Source of the DNA: an uncultured Myxococcales bacterium
GTDB taxonomy: Bacteria > Myxococcota_A > UBA9042 > DTJE01
Assembly: GCA_903847405.1 (NCBI GenBank)
Contig: CAINDP010000118.1
Location: 1 to 38,609, forward strand
Length of the DNA: 38,609 nucleotides
Reading direction: 5' to 3'
A program made the translations under genes and the position numbers. Of this stretch, positions 23,881 through 31,809 are shown in pieces; positions within the stretch are counted from its first letter, which is position 1; each line of letters begins with the position of its first letter. Under the pieces are notes generated by a model that was not told the DNA's origin, did not search any database, and saw only the letters and a program-made list of their open reading frames with translations.

Positions 23881-26397
23881 ATGGACGTGTTGACTTCGGG
23901 TTCAGGCGCCCGGACGCGGACCTTCACCGTGCTGCTGGCAACTCTCCTCGTATCGCTCCCCCTGGGTGCCACACCCGGCCTTCCCGTCATCCCCGGCTTC
24001 GACACCGGCACGATCGAGGCAGCGAAGCCCCCCGAGCCCGCGGCGCCCCCCGAACCCGCCGCCATCCCCACCCCCCAGGTCAGCCGCGCAGCCGTCGAGG
24101 CCTACCGGACCCTGAAGTCGCAGGTGGACAAGGCCCTGGCCGAAGGCAGCCGTCCGGACCTGGAATCGATGATCGCCGAGGCCTCTGCGGCAGCCGATCG
24201 CGCGGGATCCCAGGTGGCCGCCGCCACCATCGACACGCTGACCGGCCGGGACCTGTCGGACGTGAAAAAGGAACTGTCCCGGCAGGATGCCGCGCTGGCC
24301 CGGATCGGAAGCCGGCAGGAGGCCGCCCTGTCCGCGGTGTACACCATCCTCGCGGAGGTGCAGAAGGCCGGCCGGGTCTGGACGCTGACCGAGGAGGCCG
24401 TGCGCGACGGCGCCGTGCCCCCCGAAACGCTGGCGCGCGTGCGTGCAGTGCACGACCAGGTGGCCACCGCCGAAGCGCGCGTCCGCGGACTGGCCCATGG
24501 TCTCCTGGAATCCCAGGATCACGTCGCCTCCCACCGGATCCGCATCGCCGGGTGGCTGGAGGACGTGGGGCGCGCCGAACAGGTCCTGGAGCGACAGTTG
24601 TTCGAGGTCGAGGCGCGCCCCCTGTGGGAGGCCTTCGATGAGTCATGGGCCGGCGGGTTCGGACCGCAACTCGCGACTTCGTTCTTCCATCACCAGGATG
24701 CCCTGGTCGCCTTCCTGGCTGACGAGGGAGGCGTGGTCTGGATCCCGGTCGTCCTGTTCCTGATCGTCGGGTGGGCCCTGCGCGCCCTGGGACGACGCCT
24801 GCAGGCCGGCGCCCGGGAGGACCCCGTGATGGCTGAAACGATGGAGGCCCTGGCCCATCCCTGGGCCGCTGCGCTGTTGTTCGCCCTGGGCGTCTTCCCC
24901 TGGCTGTTCATTTCCGTGGACGCGCCTGCCGTCTTCAAGGAGGCGATGTTCCTGGCCATGCTGGCACCGCTGCTGGTCGTGATCCGCGCGATCGTGCCGG
25001 CGCGCCTGCGACGGCCGCTCTATGAACTGACCGCGCTGTTTGCGGTCGCGCGACTGGCGCTGCTGCTGCCGGAGTACTCGGTCCCGGGACGGCTGCTGGT
25101 GGTGGCCCTGGCGGTCGCCGGCGTCCTGGTCCTGGTCCGGGTATGGCGCAGCCCGTCCTGGGAAGTCGTCATCGCGGGTGTGCGACGCCGGTGGGCCCCC
25201 GTGGCGCTGCTGGCGGCGGCCCTGGGCCTGGCCGCTTCCGTCGTCGCGAACGTGGTGGGCAACGTCAGCCTGTCGCGCCTGCTGGCTGTCGGCATCCTGA
25301 CCAGCGCCCAGTTCGCCGCGCTGCTCCGTGCCGTCGCCATCGTCCTCCGGACGCTCCTCGTCGGCGTCCTGCGAATGCCCGCGCTGAACTCGCCGGCCTT
25401 CACGGGCGCGCAGCGGGACGCCGTGTCCCGGGTGCTCGGCCGATCGATCCACTGGCTGGCTCTGGCCACCTGGGGTCTGGCAACGGCGGGGCTGTTCCAC
25501 CTGGGACCGGCCGTCGTGTCCCTGGCCGGGACCGTGTTCGGCAGCCGCCTGCGTTCGGGGGGCCTGAACGTCTCGCTGGGGGACCTGGCTGCCTTTGGCC
25601 TGACGCTGTATGGCGCGATTCTCCTCTCCCGCGTCCTCCGCTTCGTGCTGGACGGGGCGATGCGGAACCGCGATCTGCCCGCGGGCATCCCGGCGGCGGT
25701 TTCCAAGACCACCGGCTACGTGGTGGTCTTCCTGGGATTCTGGTTCGCGATCCTGGCGTCGGGGATGGACACGTCGCGCTTCACGGTCCTGGTCGGTGCG
25801 CTGGGCCTGGGCATCGGGTTCGGCCTGAAGGGCGTCGTGAACAACTTCGTGTCGGGCCTGATCCTGCTGTACGAGCGGGCGGTGCGCGTGGGCGATATCG
25901 TGGAGATCGGCACGACCTTCGGGGAGGTCGCCCACATCGGGGCCCGCGCCACCACCATCAAGACCTTCCAGGGTGCCGAGGTCGTGGTGCCGAACGCGAA
26001 CCTGGTGTCGAACGACCTGGTGAACTGGACCCTTTCCGATCGGGCCCGCCGCATCGAGGTGGATCTGGCGGTGGCCTATGGGTCCGAACCGGAAAAGGTG
26101 ATGGACCTGCTGCTGGAAGCCGCGCGGAACCACGACGGCGTGTTGCAGCAGCCCCCGCCCACGGCGCTCTTCAACGGCTTCGGCGACAGCGCGTTGAAGT
26201 TCCAGCTCCGTTTCTGGACCCGCCGCTTCGACGGCTGGATGGCCGTTGCCAGCGAAATCCGCATCTCCCTGGTCCGGTCGCTGGGTGCCGCGGGCATCGT
26301 CATCCCCTTCCCCCAGAGCGACCTCCACATCGTTTCGGTGGATCCCCGGGTGGCCGAAATCGGAAAGGAACGCTGCGCGCCACAGACGCCGCGTTGA
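23881..26397 (+). CDS. Large MscS-family mechanosensitive channel
   Basis: 838 residues. A signal peptide (to about residue 30) and a Pro-rich spacer precede a helical, Ala/Glu-rich periplasmic region (about 60-270). Many membrane helices follow, then the MscS pore and beta domains: GALGLGIGFGLKGVVNNFVSG pore-lining segment, RAVRVGDIVEIGTTFGEVAHIG, RATTIKTFQGAEVVVPNANL and NWTLSD, and a C-terminal alpha/beta domain ending in GIVIPFPQSDLHI. The size and periplasmic domain resemble MscK/MscM/YbdG-like large channels, which open on osmotic down-shock. The ribosome binding site (AGGCGG close to the ATG) is weak. Its stop codon TGA lies within the -35 box of the next gene. Confidence 0.93.
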   Translation: MDVLTSGSGARTRTFTVLLATLLVSLPLGATPGLPVIPGFDTGTIEAAKPPEPAAPPEPAAIPTPQVSRAAVEAYRTLKSQVDKALAEGSRPDLESMIAEASAAADRAGSQVAAATIDTLTGRDLSDVKKELSRQDAALARIGSRQEAALSAVYTILAEVQKAGRVWTLTEEAVRDGAVPPETLARVRAVHDQVATAEARVRGLAHGLLESQDHVASHRIRIAGWLEDVGRAEQVLERQLFEVEARPLWEAFDESWAGGFGPQLATSFFHHQDALVAFLADEGGVVWIPVVLFLIVGWALRALGRRLQAGAREDPVMAETMEALAHPWAAALLFALGVFPWLFISVDAPAVFKEAMFLAMLAPLLVVIRAIVPARLRRPLYELTALFAVARLALLLPEYSVPGRLLVVALAVAGVLVLVRVWRSPSWEVVIAGVRRRWAPVALLAAALGLAASVVANVVGNVSLSRLLAVGILTSAQFAALLRAVAIVLRTLLVGVLRMPALNSPAFTGAQRDAVSRVLGRSIHWLALATWGLATAGLFHLGPAVVSLAGTVFGSRLRSGGLNVSLGDLAAFGLTLYGAILLSRVLRFVLDGAMRNRDLPAGIPAAVSKTTGYVVVFLGFWFAILASGMDTSRFTVLVGALGLGIGFGLKGVVNNFVSGLILLYERAVRVGDIVEIGTTFGEVAHIGARATTIKTFQGAEVVVPNANLVSNDLVNWTLSDRARRIEVDLAVAYGSEPEKVMDLLLEAARNHDGVLQQPPPTALFNGFGDSALKFQLRFWTRRFDGWMAVASEIRISLVRSLGAAGIVIPFPQSDLHIVSVDPRVAEIGKERCAPQTPR

Positions 26398-26422
26398 CGG
26401 CGGGCGGACGGCTGCCTATCCT
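26394..26422 (+). promoter_or_regulatory. Promoter of the ThiF-desulfurase operon
   Basis: TTGACG (26394-26399), 17-bp spacer, TATCCT (26417-26422). The -35 box contains the stop codon of the channel gene. The transcript would begin about 21 bp before the ATG at 26450. Confidence 0.6.
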
Positions 26423-26449
26423 GCCCCGGGGCACATTCCAAGGGCTTTG

Positions 26450-27484
26450 ATGGACGCCGACCTCGAACGATACCGTCGCCAGGTGCGCCTGCCGGAGATC
26501 GGCGAGGACGGGCAGCGGCGACTGCGGGCGTCGTCGGTCCTGGTGGCCGGGTGCGGGGCGCTGGGATCCGTCGCGGCGGTGCTGCTGGTCCGGGCGGGCG
26601 TCGGCCGGGTGGTCGTGGCCGACCGGGACATCGTCGATCGCGCGAACCTGCACCGCCAACTGCTGTACGACGACGACGACGCCGCCACGCCGACGCCCAA
26701 GGCCCAGGCCGCGGCCCGGCACCTGGCCCGGGCGAACCCCGACGTGCGCTGCGAGGCCGTCGTGGCCGACCTGGACCGGACGAACGTGCCGCGCCTGGTG
26801 GAGTCGGTGGACCTGGTCATCGACGGCGCCGACAACTACGAGCTGCGCTTCCTGGTGAACGAGGCCTGCGTGCGGGCCGGGCGCCCCTTCGTGTCCGGCG
26901 CCGCGATCGGGACCTACGGCCTGCAGTTCACGGTGCTGCCGGGCGAAACGGCCTGCTATGCCTGCCTGGTGGACGAAATCCCGGCGCCCGGCACGACCCC
27001 CACCTGCGAAACGGCGGGCATCCTGGGCACGGTCAGCACGATCGTGGCGGCCACGCAGGCCACCGAGGCCCTCAAGGTGCTGACCGGCCGCCGGGACCGG
27101 GTGCGCCGCACGCTGTGGGCGTTCGACGCCTGGGAGGGCACGCGTTCGGAGGTCGCCATCGTCCGGCGCACCGGGGCCGACGGCTGCCCGGTGTGCGCGC
27201 AGGGGCGCTACGACTGGCTGGAGGGGCGCCTGGGCGGCCCGGCGGTGCGCCTGTGCGGGCGCGACATGGTGCAGGTGCCTCCGCCGGCGGGCGGCCGGGT
27301 GGACCTGGATGCCGTGGCGGCCGGCCTGCCCGCTGACGCCGGGGTCTTCCGCAGCCCGTTCCTGCTGCGCTTCACCGCCCGCGGCTGCGAGGTGACGCTG
27401 TTCCCCGACGGCCGGGCGCTGGTCCGCGGCACCGACGACCCGGGCCGCGCGCGGGCCATCGTGGCCGAGCACCTGGGCATGTGA
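26450..27484 (+). CDS. ThiF/MoeB-family sulfur-carrier adenylyltransferase
   Basis: 344 residues; AAGGG precedes the ATG. It begins with YRRQVRLPEIGEDGQ, then the nucleotide-binding GCGALGS (34-40), ADRDIVDRANLHRQ, DGADNYELRF, catalytic-type Cys186 in TCETAGILG, and the zinc pairs CYAC (169-172) and CPVC (246-249). These are hallmarks of E1-like enzymes that adenylate the C-terminal Gly-Gly of MoaD, ThiS or similar carriers. After the zinc site is a C-terminal domain of about 90 residues (VFRSPFLLRFTARGCEVTLFPDGRALVRG) instead of a rhodanese, seen in several proteobacterial homologues. It is followed at once by a cysteine desulfurase; no carrier protein gene is visible in the window. Acting in sulfur transfer is inferred from this pair. 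Confidence 0.92.
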   Translation: MDADLERYRRQVRLPEIGEDGQRRLRASSVLVAGCGALGSVAAVLLVRAGVGRVVVADRDIVDRANLHRQLLYDDDDAATPTPKAQAAARHLARANPDVRCEAVVADLDRTNVPRLVESVDLVIDGADNYELRFLVNEACVRAGRPFVSGAAIGTYGLQFTVLPGETACYACLVDEIPAPGTTPTCETAGILGTVSTIVAATQATEALKVLTGRRDRVRRTLWAFDAWEGTRSEVAIVRRTGADGCPVCAQGRYDWLEGRLGGPAVRLCGRDMVQVPPPAGGRVDLDAVAAGLPADAGVFRSPFLLRFTARGCEVTLFPDGRALVRGTDDPGRARAIVAEHLGM

Positions 27485-27501
27485 CGGTCAGGGAGCCCCG
27501 A

Positions 27502-28665
27502 ATGATCTACCTCGACAACGCCGCGACGACCTTCCCCAAGCCCGACGCCGTCTGGGACGCGATGGACCGTTTCGCCCGAAACGACGCGGGCAACCCGGGC
27601 CGCTCGGGGCACCGCTTCGCCACGGCGGCTGCCGCCCAGGTCGAAGGCGCCCGGGAGGAGGTGGCCCAGGTGATCGGCGCGCCCGATCCCTCGCGGGTGG
27701 CCCTGTGCCTGAACGCCACCGACGCCCTGTCCATGGTCTTCCACGGCGTCCTGCACCCGGGCGATCACGTCGTCACGTCGCGGATGGAGCACAACTCGGT
27801 CGTCCGCCCCCTGAACGCGCTGGCCCGGGCCGGCGTCATCACCGTCGATCGGGTCCCGAACGATGCCGCGGGCGTGGTGGATCCGGACGCCCTGGCCGCG
27901 CTGCTGCGCCCGACCACCCGCCTGGTGGCGATGACGTGGGCGTCCAACGCGTTCGGCACGATCCAGCCGGTCCAGGCCATCGCCCGGCACGCGAAGGCCC
28001 ACGGCGCGATGCTGCTGCTGGACGCCTCCCAGGCCGTGGGCAGCCTCCCGGTGGACGTCGCCGAGGTGCCCGTGGACCTCCTGGCGTTCCCGGGCCACAA
28101 GGGACTGCTGGGCCCCATGGGAACCGGCGCCCTGTGGGTCCGCGAGGGCGTCGAGGTGGCACCCTGGCGCGAGGGCGGCACGGGCGGCGACTCGACGAAC
28201 CCGTTCCAGCCGGACGTCCTGCCCCATCGCCTGGAGGGCGGGACGCCGAACGCCCACGGGTTGGCAGGCCTGCGGGCGGGGTGCCGCTGGGTGCGCGAAC
28301 GCGGTGTGGCGACGATTCGCGCCCACGAGCAGGCCCTGGTCGCGCGCCTGCTGGACGGCCTGGGGTCCATCGGGGGCCTGACGGTCCACGGATCCACGAA
28401 CGCCGAGGATCGCACGGGCGCCGTGTCCTTCACGCTGGCCGGAATGGACCCCCACGAGGTCGCGTCGATCCTGGAATCGGCCTTCGGAATCGCCGTCCGG
28501 GCGGGCCTCCACTGCGCGCCCGAGGCCCACGCGGCCCTGGGCACCGCACCCGCCGGCACCGTCCGCGCCAGCGTCGGCCCCTTCACCACGACGGCCGACA
28601 TCGACGCGCTGGTCGCCGCACTGGGCGCCCTCGCTACCGTCACAACGCCCCCCCATTCCGCTTGA
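27502..28665 (+). CDS. Cysteine desulfurase (class V, SufS/Csd-like)
   Basis: 387 residues from the ATG at 27502, preceded by AGGGAG; the typical opening MIYLDNAATTFPKP supports it over the GTG 21 bp earlier that overlaps the preceding stop. PLP features: N-terminal NAATT, RMEHNSVVRPL, DASQAVG with the pyridine-binding Asp174, and AFPGHKGLLGP with Schiff-base Lys200. The active-site Cys338 lies in RAGLHCAPEAH, followed by GTVRASVGPFTT. The enzyme takes sulfur from cysteine to an enzyme persulfide for Fe-S clusters, thiamin or molybdopterin. It forms an operon with the ThiF/MoeB gene, which suggests that both serve one carrier. The stop TGA lies inside the TTGACA of the next promoter. Confidence 0.93.
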   Translation: MIYLDNAATTFPKPDAVWDAMDRFARNDAGNPGRSGHRFATAAAAQVEGAREEVAQVIGAPDPSRVALCLNATDALSMVFHGVLHPGDHVVTSRMEHNSVVRPLNALARAGVITVDRVPNDAAGVVDPDALAALLRPTTRLVAMTWASNAFGTIQPVQAIARHAKAHGAMLLLDASQAVGSLPVDVAEVPVDLLAFPGHKGLLGPMGTGALWVREGVEVAPWREGGTGGDSTNPFQPDVLPHRLEGGTPNAHGLAGLRAGCRWVRERGVATIRAHEQALVARLLDGLGSIGGLTVHGSTNAEDRTGAVSFTLAGMDPHEVASILESAFGIAVRAGLHCAPEAHAALGTAPAGTVRASVGPFTTTADIDALVAALGALATVTTPPHSA

Positions 28666-28689
28666 CACCCGGGGCCGGACGCGTAGATT
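28662..28689 (+). promoter_or_regulatory. Strong promoter of the beta-helix lipoprotein gene
   Basis: TTGACA (28662-28667, perfect), 16-bp spacer, TAGATT (28684-28689), with the ATG at 28739. The -35 box overlaps the stop codon of the desulfurase gene. Confidence 0.7.
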
Positions 28690-28738
28690 CGCTTTGGTTT
28701 TCAGCATTTATCAAATCCTACAAGGACGGGAGACTGGA

Positions 28739-30853
28739 ATGACGCTGCGACTCTGTCGGATCTTGACGGCCTGTATTGCGATTGCGGGAATCGCGGGTTG
28801 CGGGGGGGATGGCACGTCCATCGGCGTCGACACGAATGTCACGCAGGACACCCCCGCCGACATCGCGACCGACTCGGATCCGGGCACGGAAGCCGACGCG
28901 ACCCGGGATGCGGACGCTGGAACGGAAACCGGCACGGACCCGGGCACGGACCCGGGCATGGAAACCGGCACGGACACCGAGCCCGACGCCGACGTGGGCG
29001 CGGACTGCCCCGACGGTTGCCTGATCGACTCGGTCTGCCACCCGGACGGCACCGCGAATCCCGGCAACGCATGCACGGTCTGCACCCGCACGCTGTCGGC
29101 AACCGCCTGGACCGACAACGACGGCGCCGCCTGCGACGACGACCTGTTCTGCACCGGCGCGGACACCTGCGGCGCCGGCACGTGCAGCGTGCACGGGGGC
29201 AACGGCTGCGTCGACGACGTGGCCTGCAACGGCGTCGAAAGTTGCGACGAGGCCGGCAAGACCTGCGTGGCGGGGCAGACCACCTGCGACGACGACTACG
29301 TTTGCGACACCGCCACGGACACCTGCCGGACCACCTGCACCGGCTGCCTCATCCTGGAAATCTGCCATGCCGACGGCGTGCCCAACCCGGAAAACGCGTG
29401 CGAGTGGTGCGCGGCCGCCACGCTGTCCACCGGCTGGTCCAGTCACGACGCCCAGGTCTGCGGCAGCCACGGCGCCTGCCAGTCGGGCGTCTGCGAGTGC
29501 GAGCCCGGCTACACGGGCGCAACCTGCGACACCTGCATCCAGTTCGTCAACGCTGCGGCCGTGGACGACACCGGCGACGGCGCTTCCTGGGCCACCGCCC
29601 GGAAGACCGTGCAGCCGGCCATCGACGCCGCGTCGCCCCTGGGATGCAACGTGTGGGTCGCCGCAGGCACCTACCTGCCGACGACGGGCACCGATCGCAA
29701 CGCCAGCATCGTGCTGGCCGACGGCGTCGCGGTTTACGGCGGCTTCCTGGGCACCGAAACCCGCCTGACCCAGCGCGACCGGGTCGCCAACGTCACGACG
29801 TTCAGCGGCGACATCGGCGTCGTGGACGACCCCGCCGACAATTCCCTCCACGTGGTCCGAGGCGCCACCGGCGCCACGCTGGACGGCTTCACCATCGTCA
29901 AGGGCATGGCCTCGGGGTCGTTCCTCGACGACACCTCCGCCGGCGGGGGGATGCTCAACGTCGGCGCCTCGCCGACCGTCGCGCATTGCACCTTCACGGG
30001 CAACTACGCGATCCTGCGGGGCGGCGGCATGTCCAACCTGGGCGGCAGCGCGCCCACGGTGACCGACTGCCTGTTCGTGGACAACAGCGCGGGGTATGGC
30101 GGCGGCATGCACTGCGACGCCAGTTCGGCCATCGTCACCCGTTGCATCTTCAAGACCAACACCGCCGCGGGGCGCAGCAATTCGCAGGGCGGCGGAATGG
30201 ACAACGAGAACGGCAGCAACTCGATCGTCACCGACTGCGACTTCATCGGCAACTACGCGCCCTTCAGCAGCGCCATGAACATCTATGCCAGTTCCCCGAC
30301 GCTGACCAACTGCCTCTTCCTGGGCAACTGGGGTGGCGAGAGCAACGCGGGCTGGGGTGGCGGCATGGTCATCATGGGCGGCTCGCCGACTCTGACGAAC
30401 TGCGTCTTCGCGCAGAATTCGTCGCATGCCGGCGGCGGGGTCTACGTCTACACCGGCTCCAACCCGACCTTCAACAACTGCACCTTCTGGAACAACTACG
30501 CCGATCCGGGCTACGGCGAGGGCCTGGCGTGCCGCTCGGCGGTGACGATCAACAACAGCATCTTCTGGGACGACACCTTCTACCAGTACCAGTGCACCCC
30601 GGTGGTCAACAACAGCGACCTGTGCGGCATGGAAGGGACCAACGGCAACATCTGCAGCGACCCGCTGTTCGCCAGCGTCGTGTCCACCGACGCCAACTTC
30701 CTGCGCCTGGGCGCCGACTCGCCCTGCATCGACCAGGCCGGCGCGGACGCCACCGTCACCGACCGCCTGGGCAACGCCGCCTTCGACGTCGATACGGTGG
30801 TCAACGCCTCGGCGTCGGCACGGGACATGGGCGCGTACGAGTACCGTCCGTAG
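28739..30853 (+). CDS. Lipoprotein with Cys-rich modules and parallel beta-helix
   Basis: 704 residues; ATG preceded by GGGAG; lipobox GIAGC with Cys21; DPGT-rich linker to about 95. Residues about 98-260 are Cys-rich: a module starting CLIDSVCHPDG and a second starting CLILEICHADG are duplicates, with an EGF-like CECEPGYTGATCD at the end. From about 265 the polymorphic-outer-membrane-protein pattern begins (FVNAAAVDDTGDGASWATA, VWVAAGTYLP, AVYGGFLGTE). It continues as a right-handed parallel beta-helix with repeats such as GGGMSNLGGSAPTVTDCLF and closes with LRLGADSPCIDQAG and RDMGAYEY. Such proteins are surface adhesins or polysaccharide-binding or -cleaving proteins; no catalytic acids are identifiable, so binding is the safer guess. 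Confidence 0.9.
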   Translation: MTLRLCRILTACIAIAGIAGCGGDGTSIGVDTNVTQDTPADIATDSDPGTEADATRDADAGTETGTDPGTDPGMETGTDTEPDADVGADCPDGCLIDSVCHPDGTANPGNACTVCTRTLSATAWTDNDGAACDDDLFCTGADTCGAGTCSVHGGNGCVDDVACNGVESCDEAGKTCVAGQTTCDDDYVCDTATDTCRTTCTGCLILEICHADGVPNPENACEWCAAATLSTGWSSHDAQVCGSHGACQSGVCECEPGYTGATCDTCIQFVNAAAVDDTGDGASWATARKTVQPAIDAASPLGCNVWVAAGTYLPTTGTDRNASIVLADGVAVYGGFLGTETRLTQRDRVANVTTFSGDIGVVDDPADNSLHVVRGATGATLDGFTIVKGMASGSFLDDTSAGGGMLNVGASPTVAHCTFTGNYAILRGGGMSNLGGSAPTVTDCLFVDNSAGYGGGMHCDASSAIVTRCIFKTNTAAGRSNSQGGGMDNENGSNSIVTDCDFIGNYAPFSSAMNIYASSPTLTNCLFLGNWGGESNAGWGGGMVIMGGSPTLTNCVFAQNSSHAGGGVYVYTGSNPTFNNCTFWNNYADPGYGEGLACRSAVTINNSIFWDDTFYQYQCTPVVNNSDLCGMEGTNGNICSDPLFASVVSTDANFLRLGADSPCIDQAGADATVTDRLGNAAFDVDTVVNASASARDMGAYEYRP

Positions 30854-30854
30854 C

Positions 30855-30887
30855 CACGCCGCAAGTCACGCCGCAAGTCACGCCGCA
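30855..30887. repeat. 12-bp tandem repeat between convergent genes
   Basis: CACGCCGCAAGT occurs at 30855 and 30867, with a partial third copy (CACGCCGCA) at 30879. It begins just after the beta-helix stop codon and lies before the convergent methyltransferase stop at 30910. Confidence 0.7.
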
Positions 30888-30909
30888 CCCCCCCGCATGC
30901 CGCAGTCCG

Positions 30910-31728
30910 TCACTCGGTAGCGGCAGGCACGGCCCCCTTCGGGGCGTAGTAGCGGTTCGCGGCGTCCAGCAACCGGTACTTCCGGATCTCGACGTACCCG
31001 TGCGCGGCGAAGAACCCGTCGATGGCGTCCTCGGTGGCGCCCTTGACCTCGACACACGCCAGGTCCGGCCGGAAGCGATCGATGTCGAATCCCGCCAGCG
31101 CCATCGGCTCGTAGCCCTCGATGTCCAGCGACAGGAAGTCGACCTTGGTGACTTTCTCGTGGTCCAGCAGGGCGTTCACCGTGGTCGTCTGCACCTCGAC
31201 CTTGCGGTAGACGCCGTCCCCGAACGCCTGGCGGTACAGGTCCATCCGCTCGCGGACCCCGGTCGATTCCTTCGTCGCGGCATCGACGATGTAGAAGTCG
31301 GCCTTTTCGTCCGCCTTGTCCGACACGAAGAAGGTGAAGTAGCGGGTGCGGGGCCGGTGCTGGACGTACCCCTCCCGGAACTCCGGGTTCGCGTCGACGG
31401 CGATCCCCGACCAGCCCAGGCGCTCCTCCAGCAGCGCGGTCGTGCTGTCATCCTTCCAGTCGGAGGCCCCGACATCCAGGAAGAATCCGCCGCGCCGATC
31501 CTGGAAAAAATCCCGGATCAGCAGTTCCTCGTTTCCCTGGGAGTAGACCCTCGCGCCGTACTTCCGCGCCAGTTCGAACTGGAACCTGCACGCCGGGTCG
31601 ACCCCGTCCGGCCCCAGGCAGGCCCTCGGGACGTCTTCCCGATCGGCGCCCCCGGAAATCCAGCGAGCGGCGAAGGCCACCCCCAGCGCCACGGCCAGCA
31701 GGACCAACAACCAGCGCCAGCGCGTCAT
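30910..31728 (-). CDS. Membrane-anchored FkbM-family methyltransferase
   Basis: 272 residues; the ATG follows a GGGGGAAAA stretch. Residues about 4-22 (WRWLLVLLAVALGVAFAARW) are a hydrophobic anchor. The rest is an FkbM-type SAM-dependent methyltransferase: ARVYSQGNEELLIRDFF, GGFFLDVGASDWKDDST as motif I, GIAVDANPEF with the acidic ribose-binding Asp, TTTVNALLDH, and VDFLSLDIEGYEPMALAGFD. FkbM enzymes O-methylate sugars or polyketides. A hydrophobic N-terminal anchor is not usual in this group; if it is a signal anchor the domain might face the periplasm, where SAM is not expected, so inner-leaflet placement facing the cytoplasm is more likely. It has its own promoter. Confidence 0.88.
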   Translation of the reverse strand: MTRWRWLLVLLAVALGVAFAARWISGGADREDVPRACLGPDGVDPACRFQFELARKYGARVYSQGNEELLIRDFFQDRRGGFFLDVGASDWKDDSTTALLEERLGWSGIAVDANPEFREGYVQHRPRTRYFTFFVSDKADEKADFYIVDAATKESTGVRERMDLYRQAFGDGVYRKVEVQTTTVNALLDHEKVTKVDFLSLDIEGYEPMALAGFDIDRFRPDLACVEVKGATEDAIDGFFAAHGYVEIRKYRLLDAANRYYAPKGAVPAATE

Positions 31729-31769
31729 TTTTCCCCCGAGCGGCCAGGATCCGTCGTGCGGTCGATGGC

Positions 31770-31798
31770 ATCGTAGCGAGTCGGGATACGGGTGGCAA
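31770..31798 (-). promoter_or_regulatory. Promoter of the FkbM methyltransferase gene
   Basis: Minus strand TTGCCA (31793-31798), 17-bp spacer, TACGAT (31770-31775), about 42 bp upstream of the ATG at 31728. Confidence 0.6.
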
Positions 31799-31809
31799 GA
31801 ACGGCCGGA

